Notes: generated from the letters alone by a model not told the origin. A DNA stretch of 64,000 nucleotides from Chloroflexi bacterium HGW-Chloroflexi-6 (GCA_002840685.1 PHBU01000002.1:186001-250000); one strand, 5' to 3'. Shown: positions 24,094-33,474, counted from the stretch's first letter. Program-made: numbers and translations.

Positions 24094-24510
24094 ATGCTTA
24101 GACGAACCTGGTTTACGCCTTCTTTTTCCACACTCATCGAGAATCGCACCGAAGGGCTGGCGATCGTGGGCGCTGGGGCTTTGCTGGTGGGCTTGCATCT
24201 GGCGGGCCTGCCTGGCTGGGCTTGCCCGTTTAAGAGCCTGACAGGAATTCCCTGCCCCGGCTGCGGCCTTACCACAGCTACGGGCGAGTTGTTACGCGGA
24301 CAGTTTCTTGCTTCTCTAAATAGCCATGCCTTTGCTGGTATATTTTTGGTAGCGTATTCGGTGCTGGCTGTTGTTTTGTTCCTACCTGAAGAGCAGCGCC
24401 GATCCGCGGTTGCGTGGATCGCGATGTTTGAGCGGCGCACGGGAATCACATCCTTGGTGTTGACCGCGTTGATGATTTACTGGGGTTTTCGGCTGGCCGG
24501 CCTGATTTAA
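24094..24510 (+). CDS. DUF2752 family membrane protein, 138 aa
   Basis: DUF2752 signature 'CPFKSLTGIPCPGCGLTTA' (the paired-cysteine loop, about residues 48-66) followed by 'LLRGQFLASLNSHAFAG'. Three transmembrane segments (about 27-45, 78-96, 116-136). The family is widespread; function is unknown, with the Cys loop suspected to bind metal or form disulfides. Directly upstream of the 84 aa membrane protein. Confidence 0.85.
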   Translation: MLRRTWFTPSFSTLIENRTEGLAIVGAGALLVGLHLAGLPGWACPFKSLTGIPCPGCGLTTATGELLRGQFLASLNSHAFAGIFLVAYSVLAVVLFLPEEQRRSAVAWIAMFERRTGITSLVLTALMIYWGFRLAGLI

Positions 24511-24543
24511 ATTCGGTTTTTCTACATTCAAAAGGAGAATACC

Positions 24544-24798
24544 ATGCTGGATCTCGGAACAATTGGTTCAATTATTATTTGGCTTGCGGGTATCGTTGTT
24601 CTGGTTAAACTTTTCCAGACCGAAGGTGTGATGAAGGGTATCTTGGGCTTCATCTGCATGCTTTACACCTTTATCTGGGGCTGGCAGAACATTGGCAAGG
24701 AAGAACTCAAGTTGAAAACCTGGATGTATCTTTGGAGTGGCGCCATCGTGCTCGGTATCATCCTGAACGTAGTCGGTGCTTCATCTGGCGGCGAGTAA
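24544..24798 (+). CDS. Small membrane protein, 84 aa
   Basis: Three hydrophobic stretches (residues 5-22, 31-46, 60-77), one short charged loop ('NIGKEELKLKTW'). Strong AAAAGGAGAATACC before the ATG supports a real gene. No named family. 33 bp after the DUF2752 gene, likely co-transcribed; ends just before a strong bidirectional terminator. Confidence 0.75.
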   Translation: MLDLGTIGSIIIWLAGIVVLVKLFQTEGVMKGILGFICMLYTFIWGWQNIGKEELKLKTWMYLWSGAIVLGIILNVVGASSGGE

Positions 24799-24830
24799 GG
24801 AACTGCCATAATTACTTTGGTCAGCCAGCC

Positions 24831-24874
24831 AAAAAATACGAGGTGCGCCGTTTCTGGCACACCTCGTATTTTTT
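24831..24874. terminator. Bidirectional terminator between converging transcripts
   Basis: AAAAAATACGAGGTG / CACCTCGTATTTTTT (15 bp arms) with an inner GCC/GGC pair. A and T runs on both sides let it work for the plus-strand membrane protein genes and for the minus-strand carB end, 22 bp away. Confidence 0.9.
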
Positions 24875-24895
24875 ACCAAAATTGTGCTTTCGCTT

Positions 24896-27800
24896 TTATC
24901 CCTGCGCCGCGTAATGCTCCTGCAGGCTGCGATATTGCAATTCCTTTTCGCGCAGGGCTTTGATCCCGGCGACGGCCGCCGAGGCGGCTGAGAGGGTGGT
25001 CAGCAGGGAAAGATTCATCAGAATGGCCGCCGCGCGGATTTCGGCCCCGTCGGCGTGTGATTTTGTGCCGAGCGGCGTGTTGATGATCAAATTCACCGCT
25101 CCAGAGCGGATCAAATCAACCGTGTGCGGCGAACCGAGGTGCATCTGCTTGACCGCTTCGGCGGGAACGCCGGCTTTATTGAAGAAATCCGCGGTGCCGG
25201 GGGTGGCGTAAATCTTGAATCCCATGCGGAACAGGTCGCGCGCAATCTTGAGCGCGGCGCCTTTGTCGAAGTCATTGACCGAGATCAAGGCTGCACCCTC
25301 CAGCGGCAGGGCCACCCCGGCGGCTTGCTGGCTTTTGGCAAAGGCATGCCCAAAGTGCGAAGCGTGCCCCATCACTTCGCCGGTCGAACGCATTTCGGGG
25401 CCGAGGCGGGCATCCGCGCCGGGCAGCTTGTTGAAAGGTAGAACCGCCTCCTTGACGAAGAACCCGTCGACGCGCGGCTCTTCGGTGACGCCGAGCGCTT
25501 TCAGCGTTTGGCCTGCCATAATTTGCGCGGCGACCCGCGCCAGGGGCAGCCCGGTCGCTTTGCTGGCAAACGGGATCGTCCGTGAGGCGCGCGGATTGAC
25601 CTCCAGCACGTAGACCACATCATCCTTGAGCGCAAATTGAACATTCATCAGCCCCTTAACGTTGAGCGCTTTGCCCAATTGGCTGACATAGTCGCGCATG
25701 ATGCCCAGGTAATACATGCTGACCTTGTAGGGTGGCAGCACGCAGGCCGAATCGCCGGAGTGGATCCCGGCTTCCTCGATGTGCTGCATGACCGCCCCGA
25801 CCACAACCTGCTCGCCGTCGCCGAGCGCGTCCACGTCCACCTCGTAGGCGTCTTCCATGAAACGGTCGATCAGCAGCGCCTGGCCCTCGGCGGCTTGCAT
25901 GGCCTCGTTGACCACCGCTTCGAGCTGGCTTTCGTCGCCGACGATCGCCATCGCCCGGCCGCCCAACACAAACGACGGGCGCACCAGCACCGGGTAGCCG
26001 ATTTGCGCGGCCACCTGGCGGGCTTTTTCCAGGTTGAAGGCGATCCCGTTTTCGGGTTGTTCGATTTCCAGTTCGCGCAGCAGTGCTGAGAATTTTTCGC
26101 GGTCTTCGGCCAGGGCAATCGAAGCGGGGGATGTGCCGATGATCGGAACGCCCGCCGCCTGGAGCGAGGCCGCCAAATTGAGCGGAGTCTGACCCCCGAA
26201 CTGGACGATGACCCCCGCCACCTGCTCCCGTTCGACAACGTTTAATACATGCTCGAAGGTCAGCGGCTCGAAGTACAGCCGGTCGGCGGTGTCATAGTCG
26301 GTGCTGACGGTTTCGGGGTTGCAATTGAGCATGATCGTCTCGAAGCCGAGATCTTTGAGCGCAAACGCGGCCTGGCAGCAGCAGTAATCGAACTCAATGC
26401 CCTGTCCGATGCGGTTTGGTCCGCCACCCAGGATCAGGATCTTTTTCCGCTTGGTTGGTTGTGACTCGTCTTCGCTTTCATAGGACGAATACATGTAAGG
26501 CGTGTGCGCTTCGAATTCGGCGGCACAGGTGTCGACGCGCAGGAAAGTGGCGTTGATCCCGAGCGATTGGCGCAGTGCGCGGACGCTTGAATGCTGAATG
26601 AAGAATGAAGAATGCAGAATTCGTGCTAAATGCGAGTCTGCAAAGCCCATCTGCTTTGCTTTCAGCAAAAGGTTTTTAAATTCTGCATTCTGTATTTTGC
26701 AATCTGCAATTTCCTTTCTGCACTCTGCAATTTCCTTCATCTGCGCCAAGAACCACAGATCGTAGCCGCTTTTTTGGGCGACAGTTTCGAGCGGGATGCC
26801 ATCCTCGATCGCGCGATAGACTTTGAAGAGCCGTTCGGCGCGCGGTAGCGAGAGTTCATCGATAGTATAGGCGATCGGCTCGCGCTTTGGCCCAGAGCCG
26901 TCCAACGCGTCCACGCCGATTTCGAGCGACTGGACCGCTTTCTGGAGCGCTTCGGGGAAGGTCCGCCCCAGGGCCAGCACCTCGCCGACTGATTTCATCT
27001 GCGGCCCGAGGGTCGGGTCCACACCCTGGAATTTCTCGAAAGCCCAGCGCGGAATTTTGACCACAACATAATCGATCGACGGTTCGAAGGCGGCTTTGGT
27101 CACGCCGGTGATATCGTTGATGATCTGGTCGAGCGTGTAGCCAGCCGCAACCAGCGCTGCGATCTTGGCGATCGGGAATCCGGTTGCTTTGGAGGCCAGC
27201 GCCGACGAACGGCTGACACGCGGATTCATCTCGATGATCACGATCCGCCCATCCGCCGGGTCGACCGCAAACTGGACATTTGCCCCGCCGGTCTCTACCC
27301 CGACCGCGGACATGACCTGCCGGGCCAGGCTGCGCATGCGCTGATACTCGCGGTCGGTCAGGGTCTGGGCCGGGGCGACGGTGATGCTGTCGCCGGTGTG
27401 GATGCCCATCGGATCGAGGTTCTCGATCGAGCACACAACGACAAAGTTATCGGCGGCGTCGCGCATCACTTCCAGCTCGTATTCCTTCCAGCCGAGGATT
27501 GACTGCTCGATCCAGGCCTGGCCGATCGGCGAGGCGGCGATGCCCTTGCGGATGGCTTCTTCCAACTCTGATGGTTGGTAAACCCACGAAGCGCCGGTCC
27601 CACCCATTGCGAACGAGGCCCGCACCAGCAGCGGATACCCTGCATGGGCGGCGATTTCCTGCGCTTCGGCAAAACTATAGGCCGGGCCGCCTTCGGGGAT
27701 CGGCAACCCGTGTTCTTTCATGGTTTCTCGAAACAGCAAACGATCTTCGGCGGCTTTGATGGCAGTCAGCGAAGCGCCGATCAGTTTGACGCCGTGTTTG

Positions 27801-28117
27801 GCGAGCACGCCGCGCTCGCTGAGGATCATTGCCAGGTTGAGCCCGGTCTGCCCGCCGACAGTTGGCAGCATCACATCCGGCTTTTCCTTTTCAATGATCG
27901 CTTCCAGCGCTTCGGGCGTTAGCGGCTCGATGTAGGTTGCATCGGCGATATCCGGGTCGGTCATAATCGTGGCCGGGTTGCTGTTGACGAGTACGATCCG
28001 ATGGCCGAGGCTGCGCAGGGCTTTGACCGCCTGCGTGCCGGAATAATCAAACTCCGCTGCCTGGCCGATGACGATCGGTCCGGAGCCGGGGATGAGGATG
28101 GTGAGGGGTTGAGTCAT
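24896..28117 (-). CDS. carB: Carbamoyl-phosphate synthase large subunit
   Basis: 1073 aa, usual length. Two homologous ATP-grasp halves: first '[20 protein letters not shown]', '[10 protein letters not shown]', '[18 protein letters not shown]'; second '[20 protein letters not shown]', '[15 protein letters not shown]', '[18 protein letters not shown]'. C-terminal MGS-like allosteric domain ('[13 protein letters not shown]', 'NTPLG'). Makes carbamoyl phosphate from bicarbonate, ATP and ammonia passed from CarA for arginine and pyrimidines. Oddity: the oligomerisation region between the halves carries two in-frame low-complexity pieces, '[17 protein letters not shown]' and '[13 protein letters not shown]', encoded by a heptamer-like inverted repeat. 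Reading frame intact, so probably functional. Last gene of the amino-acid supercluster. Confidence 0.95.
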   Translation of the reverse strand: MTQPLTILIPGSGPIVIGQAAEFDYSGTQAVKALRSLGHRIVLVNSNPATIMTDPDIADATYIEPLTPEALEAIIEKEKPDVMLPTVGGQTGLNLAMILSERGVLAKHGVKLIGASLTAIKAAEDRLLFRETMKEHGLPIPEGGPAYSFAEAQEIAAHAGYPLLVRASFAMGGTGASWVYQPSELEEAIRKGIAASPIGQAWIEQSILGWKEYELEVMRDAADNFVVVCSIENLDPMGIHTGDSITVAPAQTLTDREYQRMRSLARQVMSAVGVETGGANVQFAVDPADGRIVIIEMNPRVSRSSALASKATGFPIAKIAALVAAGYTLDQIINDITGVTKAAFEPSIDYVVVKIPRWAFEKFQGVDPTLGPQMKSVGEVLALGRTFPEALQKAVQSLEIGVDALDGSGPKREPIAYTIDELSLPRAERLFKVYRAIEDGIPLETVAQKSGYDLWFLAQMKEIAECRKEIADCKIQNAEFKNLLLKAKQMGFADSHLARILHSSFFIQHSSVRALRQSLGINATFLRVDTCAAEFEAHTPYMYSSYESEDESQPTKRKKILILGGGPNRIGQGIEFDYCCCQAAFALKDLGFETIMLNCNPETVSTDYDTADRLYFEPLTFEHVLNVVEREQVAGVIVQFGGQTPLNLAASLQAAGVPIIGTSPASIALAEDREKFSALLRELEIEQPENGIAFNLEKARQVAAQIGYPVLVRPSFVLGGRAMAIVGDESQLEAVVNEAMQAAEGQALLIDRFMEDAYEVDVDALGDGEQVVVGAVMQHIEEAGIHSGDSACVLPPYKVSMYYLGIMRDYVSQLGKALNVKGLMNVQFALKDDVVYVLEVNPRASRTIPFASKATGLPLARVAAQIMAGQTLKALGVTEEPRVDGFFVKEAVLPFNKLPGADARLGPEMRSTGEVMGHASHFGHAFAKSQQAAGVALPLEGAALISVNDFDKGAALKIARDLFRMGFKIYATPGTADFFNKAGVPAEAVKQMHLGSPHTVDLIRSGAVNLIINTPLGTKSHADGAEIRAAAILMNLSLLTTLSAASAAVAGIKALREKELQYRSLQEHYAAQG
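26588..26735. repeat. Inverted GAATGCA-type repeat inserted in frame in carB
   Basis: AGAATGCAGAATT (26609-26621) and AATTCTGCATTCT (26679-26691) are perfect inverted repeats, extended by degenerate copies (GAATGAAGAATGAAG; TTGCAATCTGCAATTTCC). They flank the conserved '[17 protein letters not shown]' coding segment. The same vocabulary occurs in carA and between ilvN and ilvC. Confidence 0.8.
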
Positions 28118-28183
28118 GTCTGCCTGCTTTCAGATAAGTAGAGAGTGGATAACTCGAGCGTAGTAAAACTGTTCAGCTGCTCT

Positions 28184-29365
28184 CTAATCTCTATTTGCTA
28201 TTCTCTCGCGCATCGCTTCGAAAAACGGTTCAAAAATCTCATGCGCATCGTGCGGGCCGGGGGCGGCCTCCGGGTGGAATTGGACGCTGTACACCGGTCT
28301 GTGCTTCAGCCGGATGCCTTCGAGCGAACCGTCGTTCAGACTCAGGTGAGTGACTTCGACCTCGTCCGGGTTGAGTGTCTCAGGCACAACCGTGTAATTG
28401 TGATTCTGGGCAGTAACGTAAACCTGTTTCGTGCGCAAATCCTGCACCGGATGGTTGCCGCCGTGATGCCCGAACTTGAGCCGCGCCGTTTCGCCGCCGA
28501 GCGCCCGCCCGATCAGTTGGTGACCGAGACATATCCCGAAAATCGGTGTGTTGCTCTCGATCAACTGGCGGACAGCTTCCGAAGCATACGGCAAACCTGC
28601 CGGGTCGCCGGGGCCGTTCGACAGGAAGACTCCATCCGGTTTGAGCGCCAACACTTTTTCAGCGGAGGTATTCGCCGGGACAACGGTCACGTTTGCGCCG
28701 TAAGCGCTCAGGTGGCGCAGGATGTTTTCCTTGATGCCAAAATCGTATGCGACTACGTTTAATGCAGAATGCAGAATGCTGAATGAAGAATTTTCTGCAT
28801 TCTGCATTCTCAATTCTGCATTTTCCCTGACCCATTTGCTCCCATCATCATCCTGCCAGTGATAGGCTTCATCGCAGGTCACTTCCATGACCATGTCGCG
28901 CCCGTCCAGGCCGGGCCACTCGCGCGCCATCTGCAATAAAGCGTCGGCCGGCGTGCCTTTGGTTGAGAGGGCGGCTTTCATCGTCCCGCCATCGCGCAGT
29001 TTGCGGGTCAGGGCGCGCGTATCCACGCCGCTGATGCCGGGGACGCCGTGTTGGGCCATCCAGGCTGCCAGATCAAGGCTGGCGCGCCAGTTCGAGATGA
29101 GCGGGCTCAGGGCGCGGACAACGACTCCCGCCACCTGCGGCTTTTGCGATTCGTCATCTTCGAGATTGATGCCGACATTGCCGATGTGCGAAACGGTAAA
29201 CAGCACGGCCTGCCCGCGGTAAGAAGGGTCGGTGATGATCTCCTGGTAGCCGGTCATGCTGGTGTTAAAAACCAGCTCAAAAACCGCGTCAGTTTCCGCG
29301 CCGAAAGCGGCTCCGATATAAATCGAGCCATCTTCCAGCACTAGGGTGGCGAGTTTTTTATCCAT
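28184..29365 (-). CDS. carA: Carbamoyl-phosphate synthase small subunit
   Basis: 393 aa from the ATG at 29365 (AAGGAGAGAG upstream); the track ORF adds 60 codons across a terminator and a hairpin and is rejected. N-terminal CPSase domain ('[20 protein letters not shown]', '[16 protein letters not shown]', '[15 protein letters not shown]'), then class I glutaminase: 'NGPGDPAGL', nucleophile Cys in '[11 protein letters not shown]', His-Glu in '[11 protein letters not shown]'. Supplies ammonia to CarB. Between the two domains is a 23-residue insertion ('[18 protein letters not shown]' core) made by the same repeat as in carB. The last codons ('ANRD') and stop lie in another simple repeat. Confidence 0.95.
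   Translation of the reverse strand: MDKKLATLVLEDGSIYIGAAFGAETDAVFELVFNTSMTGYQEIITDPSYRGQAVLFTVSHIGNVGINLEDDESQKPQVAGVVVRALSPLISNWRASLDLAAWMAQHGVPGISGVDTRALTRKLRDGGTMKAALSTKGTPADALLQMAREWPGLDGRDMVMEVTCDEAYHWQDDDGSKWVRENAELRMQNAENSSFSILHSALNVVAYDFGIKENILRHLSAYGANVTVVPANTSAEKVLALKPDGVFLSNGPGDPAGLPYASEAVRQLIESNTPIFGICLGHQLIGRALGGETARLKFGHHGGNHPVQDLRTKQVYVTAQNHNYTVVPETLNPDEVEVTHLSLNDGSLEGIRLKHRPVYSVQFHPEAAPGPHDAHEIFEPFFEAMRERIANRD
28760..28824. repeat. Inverted GAATGCA-type repeat inserted in frame in carA
   Basis: AATGCAGAATGCAGAA (28761-28776) and TTCTGCATTCTGCATT (28793-28808) are perfect inverted repeats with a 16 base loop, then TTCTGCATTTTCC. Together they encode the linker insertion in CarA. 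Confidence 0.85.
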
Positions 29366-29387
29366 CTCTCTCCTTATTTGTTTCGAT

Positions 29388-29476
29388 AGGGGCGACCCTT
29401 CAAGGCCAGCCAGGGTATTGTTTTGCGATTGTATTCGGCGAAAAGAGCTGCTTTTCGTGCCGGACGGGTCGCCCCT
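29388..29476 (-). promoter_or_regulatory. Large hairpin in the carA 5' leader
   Basis: Outer stem AGGGGCGACCC (29388-29398) / GGGTCGCCCCT (29466-29476), 11 bp perfect; the loop holds a second hairpin CGAAAAG-CAGCT-CTTTTCG. It lies between the terminator after pheA and the carA RBS. It may be another member of the GTAGGGGCG repeat family seen around leuB, or a carA leader control structure; no T run follows it. Confidence 0.5.
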
Positions 29477-29499
29477 GCGTGTTGGTGTTACAAAAAAAC

Positions 29500-29529
29500 G
29501 CCCTCCGGCGGAACCTTCCGCCAGAGGGC
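29500..29529 (-). terminator. Terminator after pheA, upstream of carA
   Basis: GCCCTCCGGCGGAA / TTCCGCCAGAGGGC with a 2 base loop; on the minus strand the second arm is followed by GTTTTTTTG. Suggests carAB transcription is partly separated from the upstream amino-acid genes. Confidence 0.8.
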
Positions 29530-29593
29530 AAATTGGACTAGACAAGTAGTTGTGCAGACATTGGGCGCAAGTTTATCACGGCGGGCATATTTG

Positions 29594-30430
29594 TCAAGCG
29601 GAATTTTCTTCCCAGACAAAACGCGGATACGAGCCAAGCACCCGCAGCATGGTTGCCATTTCACCCAGGTGATCGAGGGCGCGGGCGCAGTTGGGATCGT
29701 TTAAATTCCCGGCAAAATCAATATAAAACAGATATTCCCATGGACTTCCCGCCAGCGGCCGCGACTCAATCTTGGTCAGGTCGATATCGCGCAGGGCAAA
29801 GACCGAGAGTGCCTTGAACAAGGCTCCCGGCACGTTTTTGAGCGTAAAAACGATCGTGGTTTTTGATGCACCCGCCGGGTCAACGGCCTGGCGCGACAAC
29901 ACCAAAAAACGGGTGTAATTGGCCGGGTTGTCCTCGATGCCCTCCTGCAAAATCGGCATATCGTAAACCTGGGCTGCCCGCGCCGAAGCGATCGCTGCCA
30001 GGGTCGGGTCGCCTTTGTCTTTCATGATTCGCACACTGCCGGCGGTATCGTAGACGGCTTCAACCTCGACGCCCAGCGCCCGCAGGGAGTGGTCGCACTG
30101 CGCCAGCGCCTGGGGATGGCTGATAACTTTTTTCAACCCGGCTTTGGTCGCGCCGGGCAGGCCGATCAGGCAGTGTTTAACGCGCACGAACTGCTCGCCG
30201 ACGATGTGCAGATCGTTTTCGAGCAGCAGGTCGTAATTGCGGTGAATGCTGCCCGCCAGTGAATTTTCGATCGGCAGGACGCCGTAATCACACTCTCCGC
30301 CGACAACTGCCGCAAAAGCCTGCTCAAAAGAAGGGTTGGGAACCGGGGTGACATCTGGCCCAAAATGAGCCAGCACCGCCGCCTCAGAATAAGCCCCCGG
30401 TTCACCCTGGAAAGCCACTTTGTAAGTCAT
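29594..30430 (-). CDS. pheA: Prephenate dehydratase
   Basis: 278 aa, the monofunctional bacterial size without a chorismate mutase domain. PDT domain: 'VAFQGEPGAYSEAAVLAHFG', 'GVLPIENSLAGSIH', and 'NYTRFLVLSR' (the catalytic T-R-F motif, about residue 175). C-terminal ACT domain: 'KNVPGALFKALSVFALRDI' and 'ESRPLAGSPWEYLFYIDF' (the ESRP phenylalanine-binding motif), so feedback inhibition by Phe is expected. Makes phenylpyruvate. GGAGAT before the ATG. Forms an aromatic pair with tyrA upstream. Confidence 0.94.
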   Translation of the reverse strand: MTYKVAFQGEPGAYSEAAVLAHFGPDVTPVPNPSFEQAFAAVVGGECDYGVLPIENSLAGSIHRNYDLLLENDLHIVGEQFVRVKHCLIGLPGATKAGLKKVISHPQALAQCDHSLRALGVEVEAVYDTAGSVRIMKDKGDPTLAAIASARAAQVYDMPILQEGIEDNPANYTRFLVLSRQAVDPAGASKTTIVFTLKNVPGALFKALSVFALRDIDLTKIESRPLAGSPWEYLFYIDFAGNLNDPNCARALDHLGEMATMLRVLGSYPRFVWEENSA

Positions 30431-30534
30431 CTTATCTCCGTTTATGGCGTGTAGCCAAGTTGTGGGGACGCGTTATTCGAACATCGAATAACTAATCTCC
30501 ATTTACCAATTACCAATCTCTAATCCCTAATTCT
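30431..30534. repeat. Low-complexity stretch and palindrome between tyrA and pheA
   Basis: GTTATTCGA-ACA-TCGAATAAC palindrome, followed by runs like TACCAATTACCAATCTCTAA and TCCCTAATTCTCTAATCCC. The latter continue into the stop codon of tyrA. A similar CTCTAATCTCTATTTGC run overlaps the end of carA. Confidence 0.6.
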
Positions 30535-31386
30535 CTAATCCCTACGCCCCACCAACGACTGATACCGTTCCCTGGCCCTGGTCAGCGCTTCGGCCAATTC
30601 CTGTTCGGATTCGGACTCACGAAGGCCGGACTCGAGACCATCGAGCGATTCTCTCAGCCTTTGGATGGCTGCCAGCACGTTGGCGCGATTGGTCGTTAAA
30701 ATGTCCATCATCATCGGGACGGAGCTGCCCGCTACGCGCGCCGTCGAGCGGAATCCGCTTCCGATGAGGGGTGCAGCATCGGAGGGGGTCGCCATCACCA
30801 GCGCCGCCGCCAACAGGTAGGGGAAGTGGCTGGTTGCGGCGGTCCAGGCATCGTGTGTGGCGGCATCCAGCAGCAGCGGGCGCGCACCGATTGCTTGTAC
30901 CAACTCTCCGGTTAAGGCCAAAGCGGCAGGGCTGCTGCGCGCCAACGGCACAATGGCAAACGGGGCTTCGCGGTAGATGGCCGGGTCGGCGTTTTCCAGA
31001 CCGGAGGTCTCTTTGCCGCACATCGGGTGCCCGCCGATCGGATCGAAGCGGGCGGGCAGCTTATCCATTGCGGCAACGATCTCGGCTTTGGTGGAACACA
31101 GGTCGAGCACGATTGCCCGGGCGTTTGAGATCTCGCTTAAACGGCCCAGCAGGCCAAGGGTGGCGCGCACCGGGGCGGCGAAGATGACGAGATCGGCCTG
31201 GGGGACGATTTCTTCCATTTTAACGGAAGCAGCCTGCACCAAGCCCAACTCCGCCGCTTTCTCCACCGTTTCAGGAGCAGAATCGACGCCGAAAAGCGCG
31301 GCGCAATGGCCGCGCAAGGCCCGGGCCAGGGAGGCTCCCATCAGGCCCAGGCCGATAATGGCGATACGGGTCTCTGTCAGTTTCAA
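30535..31386 (-). CDS. tyrA: Prephenate dehydrogenase
   Basis: 283 aa, starting at a TTG just 5 bp after the ilvE stop. N-terminal Rossmann 'RIAIIGLGLMGASLARALRG', 'DLVIFAAPV', then the TyrA hallmark 'GGHPMCGKETSGLENAD' (about residue 118, catalytic His region) and a helical C-terminal dimerisation domain. Oxidises prephenate to 4-hydroxyphenylpyruvate. The C-terminal 'GRRD' and stop codon are part of a low-complexity repeat. Confidence 0.93.
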   Translation of the reverse strand: MKLTETRIAIIGLGLMGASLARALRGHCAALFGVDSAPETVEKAAELGLVQAASVKMEEIVPQADLVIFAAPVRATLGLLGRLSEISNARAIVLDLCSTKAEIVAAMDKLPARFDPIGGHPMCGKETSGLENADPAIYREAPFAIVPLARSSPAALALTGELVQAIGARPLLLDAATHDAWTAATSHFPYLLAAALVMATPSDAAPLIGSGFRSTARVAGSSVPMMMDILTTNRANVLAAIQRLRESLDGLESGLRESESEQELAEALTRARERYQSLVGRRD

Positions 31387-31391
31387 TCTGG

Positions 31392-32312
31392 TTAATCGAC
31401 GTAGGTCAGCCAGTGTTCGTAGCGCGCATCTTTGCCACGAATCGCATCGTGGAAGATCTTTTGCATGCTGCGGGTGAACGGGCCGGTCTTGCCGTCGCCG
31501 ATCTTGCGGAAGTCGATTTCGCTCAGGCCGATGACTTCTGCTGCTGTGCCACAGACGAAGACTTCATCGGCGGCGTACAGGTGGTCGCGCGAGATGGGCT
31601 GCTCTTTGATGGTGTAGCCCAGGCTGGTGGCGATGGTGAAGAGCGAGTGGCGGGTGATGCCTTCAAGGATCGGGGCAGTGGCCGGGGTGTAGATCTTGCC
31701 GCGTCGCACGGTGAAGATGTTTTCGCCGGTGCATTCGGCAACATAACCTTGCGGGTCGAGCATGATGGCTTCCTCGAATCCCAGTCGGACCGATTCGGTC
31801 TTGGCCAAAAAGCTGTTGACATAGTTGCCAGCGACCTTCGATTTGGTCAGCATGATGTTGGGGTGGTGGCGGGTGAAGGAAGAGATGTTGGCGCGAATGC
31901 CTTTCTCGAGCGCTTCTTCACCGAGATAGTTGCCCCATTCCCAGGCGGCAATCGCCAGGCTGCCCTTGCCAGAATCAACGTTCAGGTTCCAGCCGCCGCC
32001 GTCGAGGTAAAGCAGCGGACGGATGTAGCAATCGCCGAATCCGTTGGATTTGACAACCAATTTAACCGCCTCGACCACATCCTGCGGGGTAAACGTCAGG
32101 TTGCGAAAGCCGAAGATCTCAGCCGATTCGATCAGACGCTCGGCATGCTCCTGCAGGCGGAAGACGGCCGGGCCTTTGTCGGTCTTGTAGGCGCGGATGC
32201 CCTCGAAGACGGCTGCCCCGTAGTGCAGGGCCGGGGTCAGAAAGTGGATGGTGGCTTTCTCGAACGGAACGAGTTCGCCGTTCATCCAGACAAATTTAGA
32301 TTCCATTCCCAT
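31392..32312 (-). CDS. ilvE: Branched-chain amino acid aminotransferase
   Basis: 306 aa, class IV PLP aminotransferase. 'FVWMNGELVPFEKATIHFLT', 'LHYGAAVFEGIRAYKT', 'FRLQEHAERLIESAEI', PLP Lys in 'LTKSKVAGNYVNSFLAK', 'AECTGENIFTVRRGKIYTP' and 'VFVCGTAAEV' match IlvE. Last step in Val, Leu and Ile synthesis; the cluster has all other steps. GAGGAG 9 bases before the ATG. Confidence 0.95.
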   Translation of the reverse strand: MGMESKFVWMNGELVPFEKATIHFLTPALHYGAAVFEGIRAYKTDKGPAVFRLQEHAERLIESAEIFGFRNLTFTPQDVVEAVKLVVKSNGFGDCYIRPLLYLDGGGWNLNVDSGKGSLAIAAWEWGNYLGEEALEKGIRANISSFTRHHPNIMLTKSKVAGNYVNSFLAKTESVRLGFEEAIMLDPQGYVAECTGENIFTVRRGKIYTPATAPILEGITRHSLFTIATSLGYTIKEQPISRDHLYAADEVFVCGTAAEVIGLSEIDFRKIGDGKTGPFTRSMQKIFHDAIRGKDARYEHWLTYVD

Positions 32313-32344
32313 AATGATTTCTCCTCGTTTTTTTGTTGATGATT

Positions 32345-32373
32345 GTAGGGGCGCAGCATTGCTGCGCCCCTAC
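32345..32373. repeat. GTAGGGGCG hairpin, copy at the end of leuB
   Basis: GTAGGGGCGCAGC-ATT-GCTGCGCCCCTAC, 13 bp perfect stem. The TAG stop of leuB lies inside the stem. A near twin sits just upstream of leuB at 33443. Confidence 0.85.
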
Positions 32374-33428
32374 AGGCGTGCAATGATTTCTTTTGTCATT
32401 TGTTTGGTGGTTAACGTTCCGCCCAGATCAGCGGTGCGCGCACCGGCGGTGATGGTAACGTCGACAGCGTTTTCGATGGCGGCGGCTTCGGTTTCGAGGC
32501 CGAGCGAGTGACGCAGCAGCATGGCGGAGGAAAGGATCGTGCCGATCGGGTTGGCGATGCCTTTCCCTGCAATATCCGGCGCGGAGCCGTGAATCGGCTC
32601 GTACAGACCGTTCTTGCCCGCGCCCAGGCTGGCGGAGGGTAGCATGCCCATCGAACCGGCCAAAACGCTGGCTTCATCTGTCAGGATATCGCCGAACATG
32701 TTTTCGGTGACGATCACGTCCATCCAGGCCGGGCCGGTGATCAGGCGCATCGAAGCGGTATCGACCAGGGTATGTTCCAGTTCGATATCCGGGTTTTGCG
32801 CGCCGACTTGCACCGCGATCTGCCGCCATAAACGTGATGTTTCGAGAACATTGGCCTTGTCGACCGATGTAACTTTTTTCTTGCGGCCCTTGGCCAGGCT
32901 GAAGGCCAGCTCCATGACGCGCCGGATCTCATAATCGTAATATTCGAGCGTGTCGACGGCCCGTTCGCGGCCATCTTTGATGTCGCGGCCTTTGGGCCAG
33001 CCGAAATACAGTCCGCCGGTCAGCTCGCGGATGACGAGAATATCGACGCCCTTCAGCTTTTCGGGCTTGAGCGGAGAGGAATCAATCAGCGCCGGGTGGA
33101 CTTTGACCGGGCGCAGGTTGGCGAAAACGCCCAGCCCCTTGCGCAGGGCCAGCAGTCCGCGTTCGGGACGGTCTTTGGCTTTGGGGTCGTCCCATTTTGG
33201 TCCTCCGACCGCGCCGAGCAGCACAGCATCAGCGGACTGGCAATCGGCCAGGGTTTCATCGGTCAGCGAGCTGCCGAACTTGTCGATCGAGCAGCCGCCC
33301 ATCAGGCGTTCGGCGAAGGTGAAGGTATGTCCGTATTTGTTGGCAATAGTTTCGAGCACGGTCACGGTTTCGCTGATGATTTCCGGGCCGATCCCGTCGC
33401 CAGGGAGTAGTGTGATGTTGGCTTTCAT
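32370..33428 (-). CDS. leuB: 3-isopropylmalate dehydrogenase
   Basis: 352 aa. '[13 protein letters not shown]', '[12 protein letters not shown]', '[20 protein letters not shown]', '[20 protein letters not shown]', '[17 protein letters not shown]', '[20 protein letters not shown]' and '[15 protein letters not shown]' are the standard decarboxylating dehydrogenase blocks. Oxidises 3-isopropylmalate and, with CimA present, very likely 3-methylmalate to 2-oxobutyrate for isoleucine. Flanked on both sides by GTAGGGGCG hairpins. Confidence 0.96.
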   Translation of the reverse strand: MKANITLLPGDGIGPEIISETVTVLETIANKYGHTFTFAERLMGGCSIDKFGSSLTDETLADCQSADAVLLGAVGGPKWDDPKAKDRPERGLLALRKGLGVFANLRPVKVHPALIDSSPLKPEKLKGVDILVIRELTGGLYFGWPKGRDIKDGRERAVDTLEYYDYEIRRVMELAFSLAKGRKKKVTSVDKANVLETSRLWRQIAVQVGAQNPDIELEHTLVDTASMRLITGPAWMDVIVTENMFGDILTDEASVLAGSMGMLPSASLGAGKNGLYEPIHGSAPDIAGKGIANPIGTILSSAMLLRHSLGLETEAAAIENAVDVTITAGARTADLGGTLTTKQMTKEIIARL

Positions 33429-33442
33429 TAATATTCCATTCC

Positions 33443-33471
33443 GTAGGGGCGTAGCATTGCTACGCCCCTAC
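33443..33471. repeat. GTAGGGGCG hairpin, copy between cimA and leuB
   Basis: GTAGGGGCGTAGC-ATT-GCTACGCCCCTAC, 13 bp perfect stem, differing from the copy at 32345 by a compensated C/T and G/A pair. The paired change shows selection for, or shared origin of, the stem. Confidence 0.85.
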
Positions 33472-33474
33472 AAA

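Noticed and set aside
31413-32339. 308 aa plus-strand ORF antisense to ilvE
   Set aside because: Shadow of ilvE, no ribosome site or motif.
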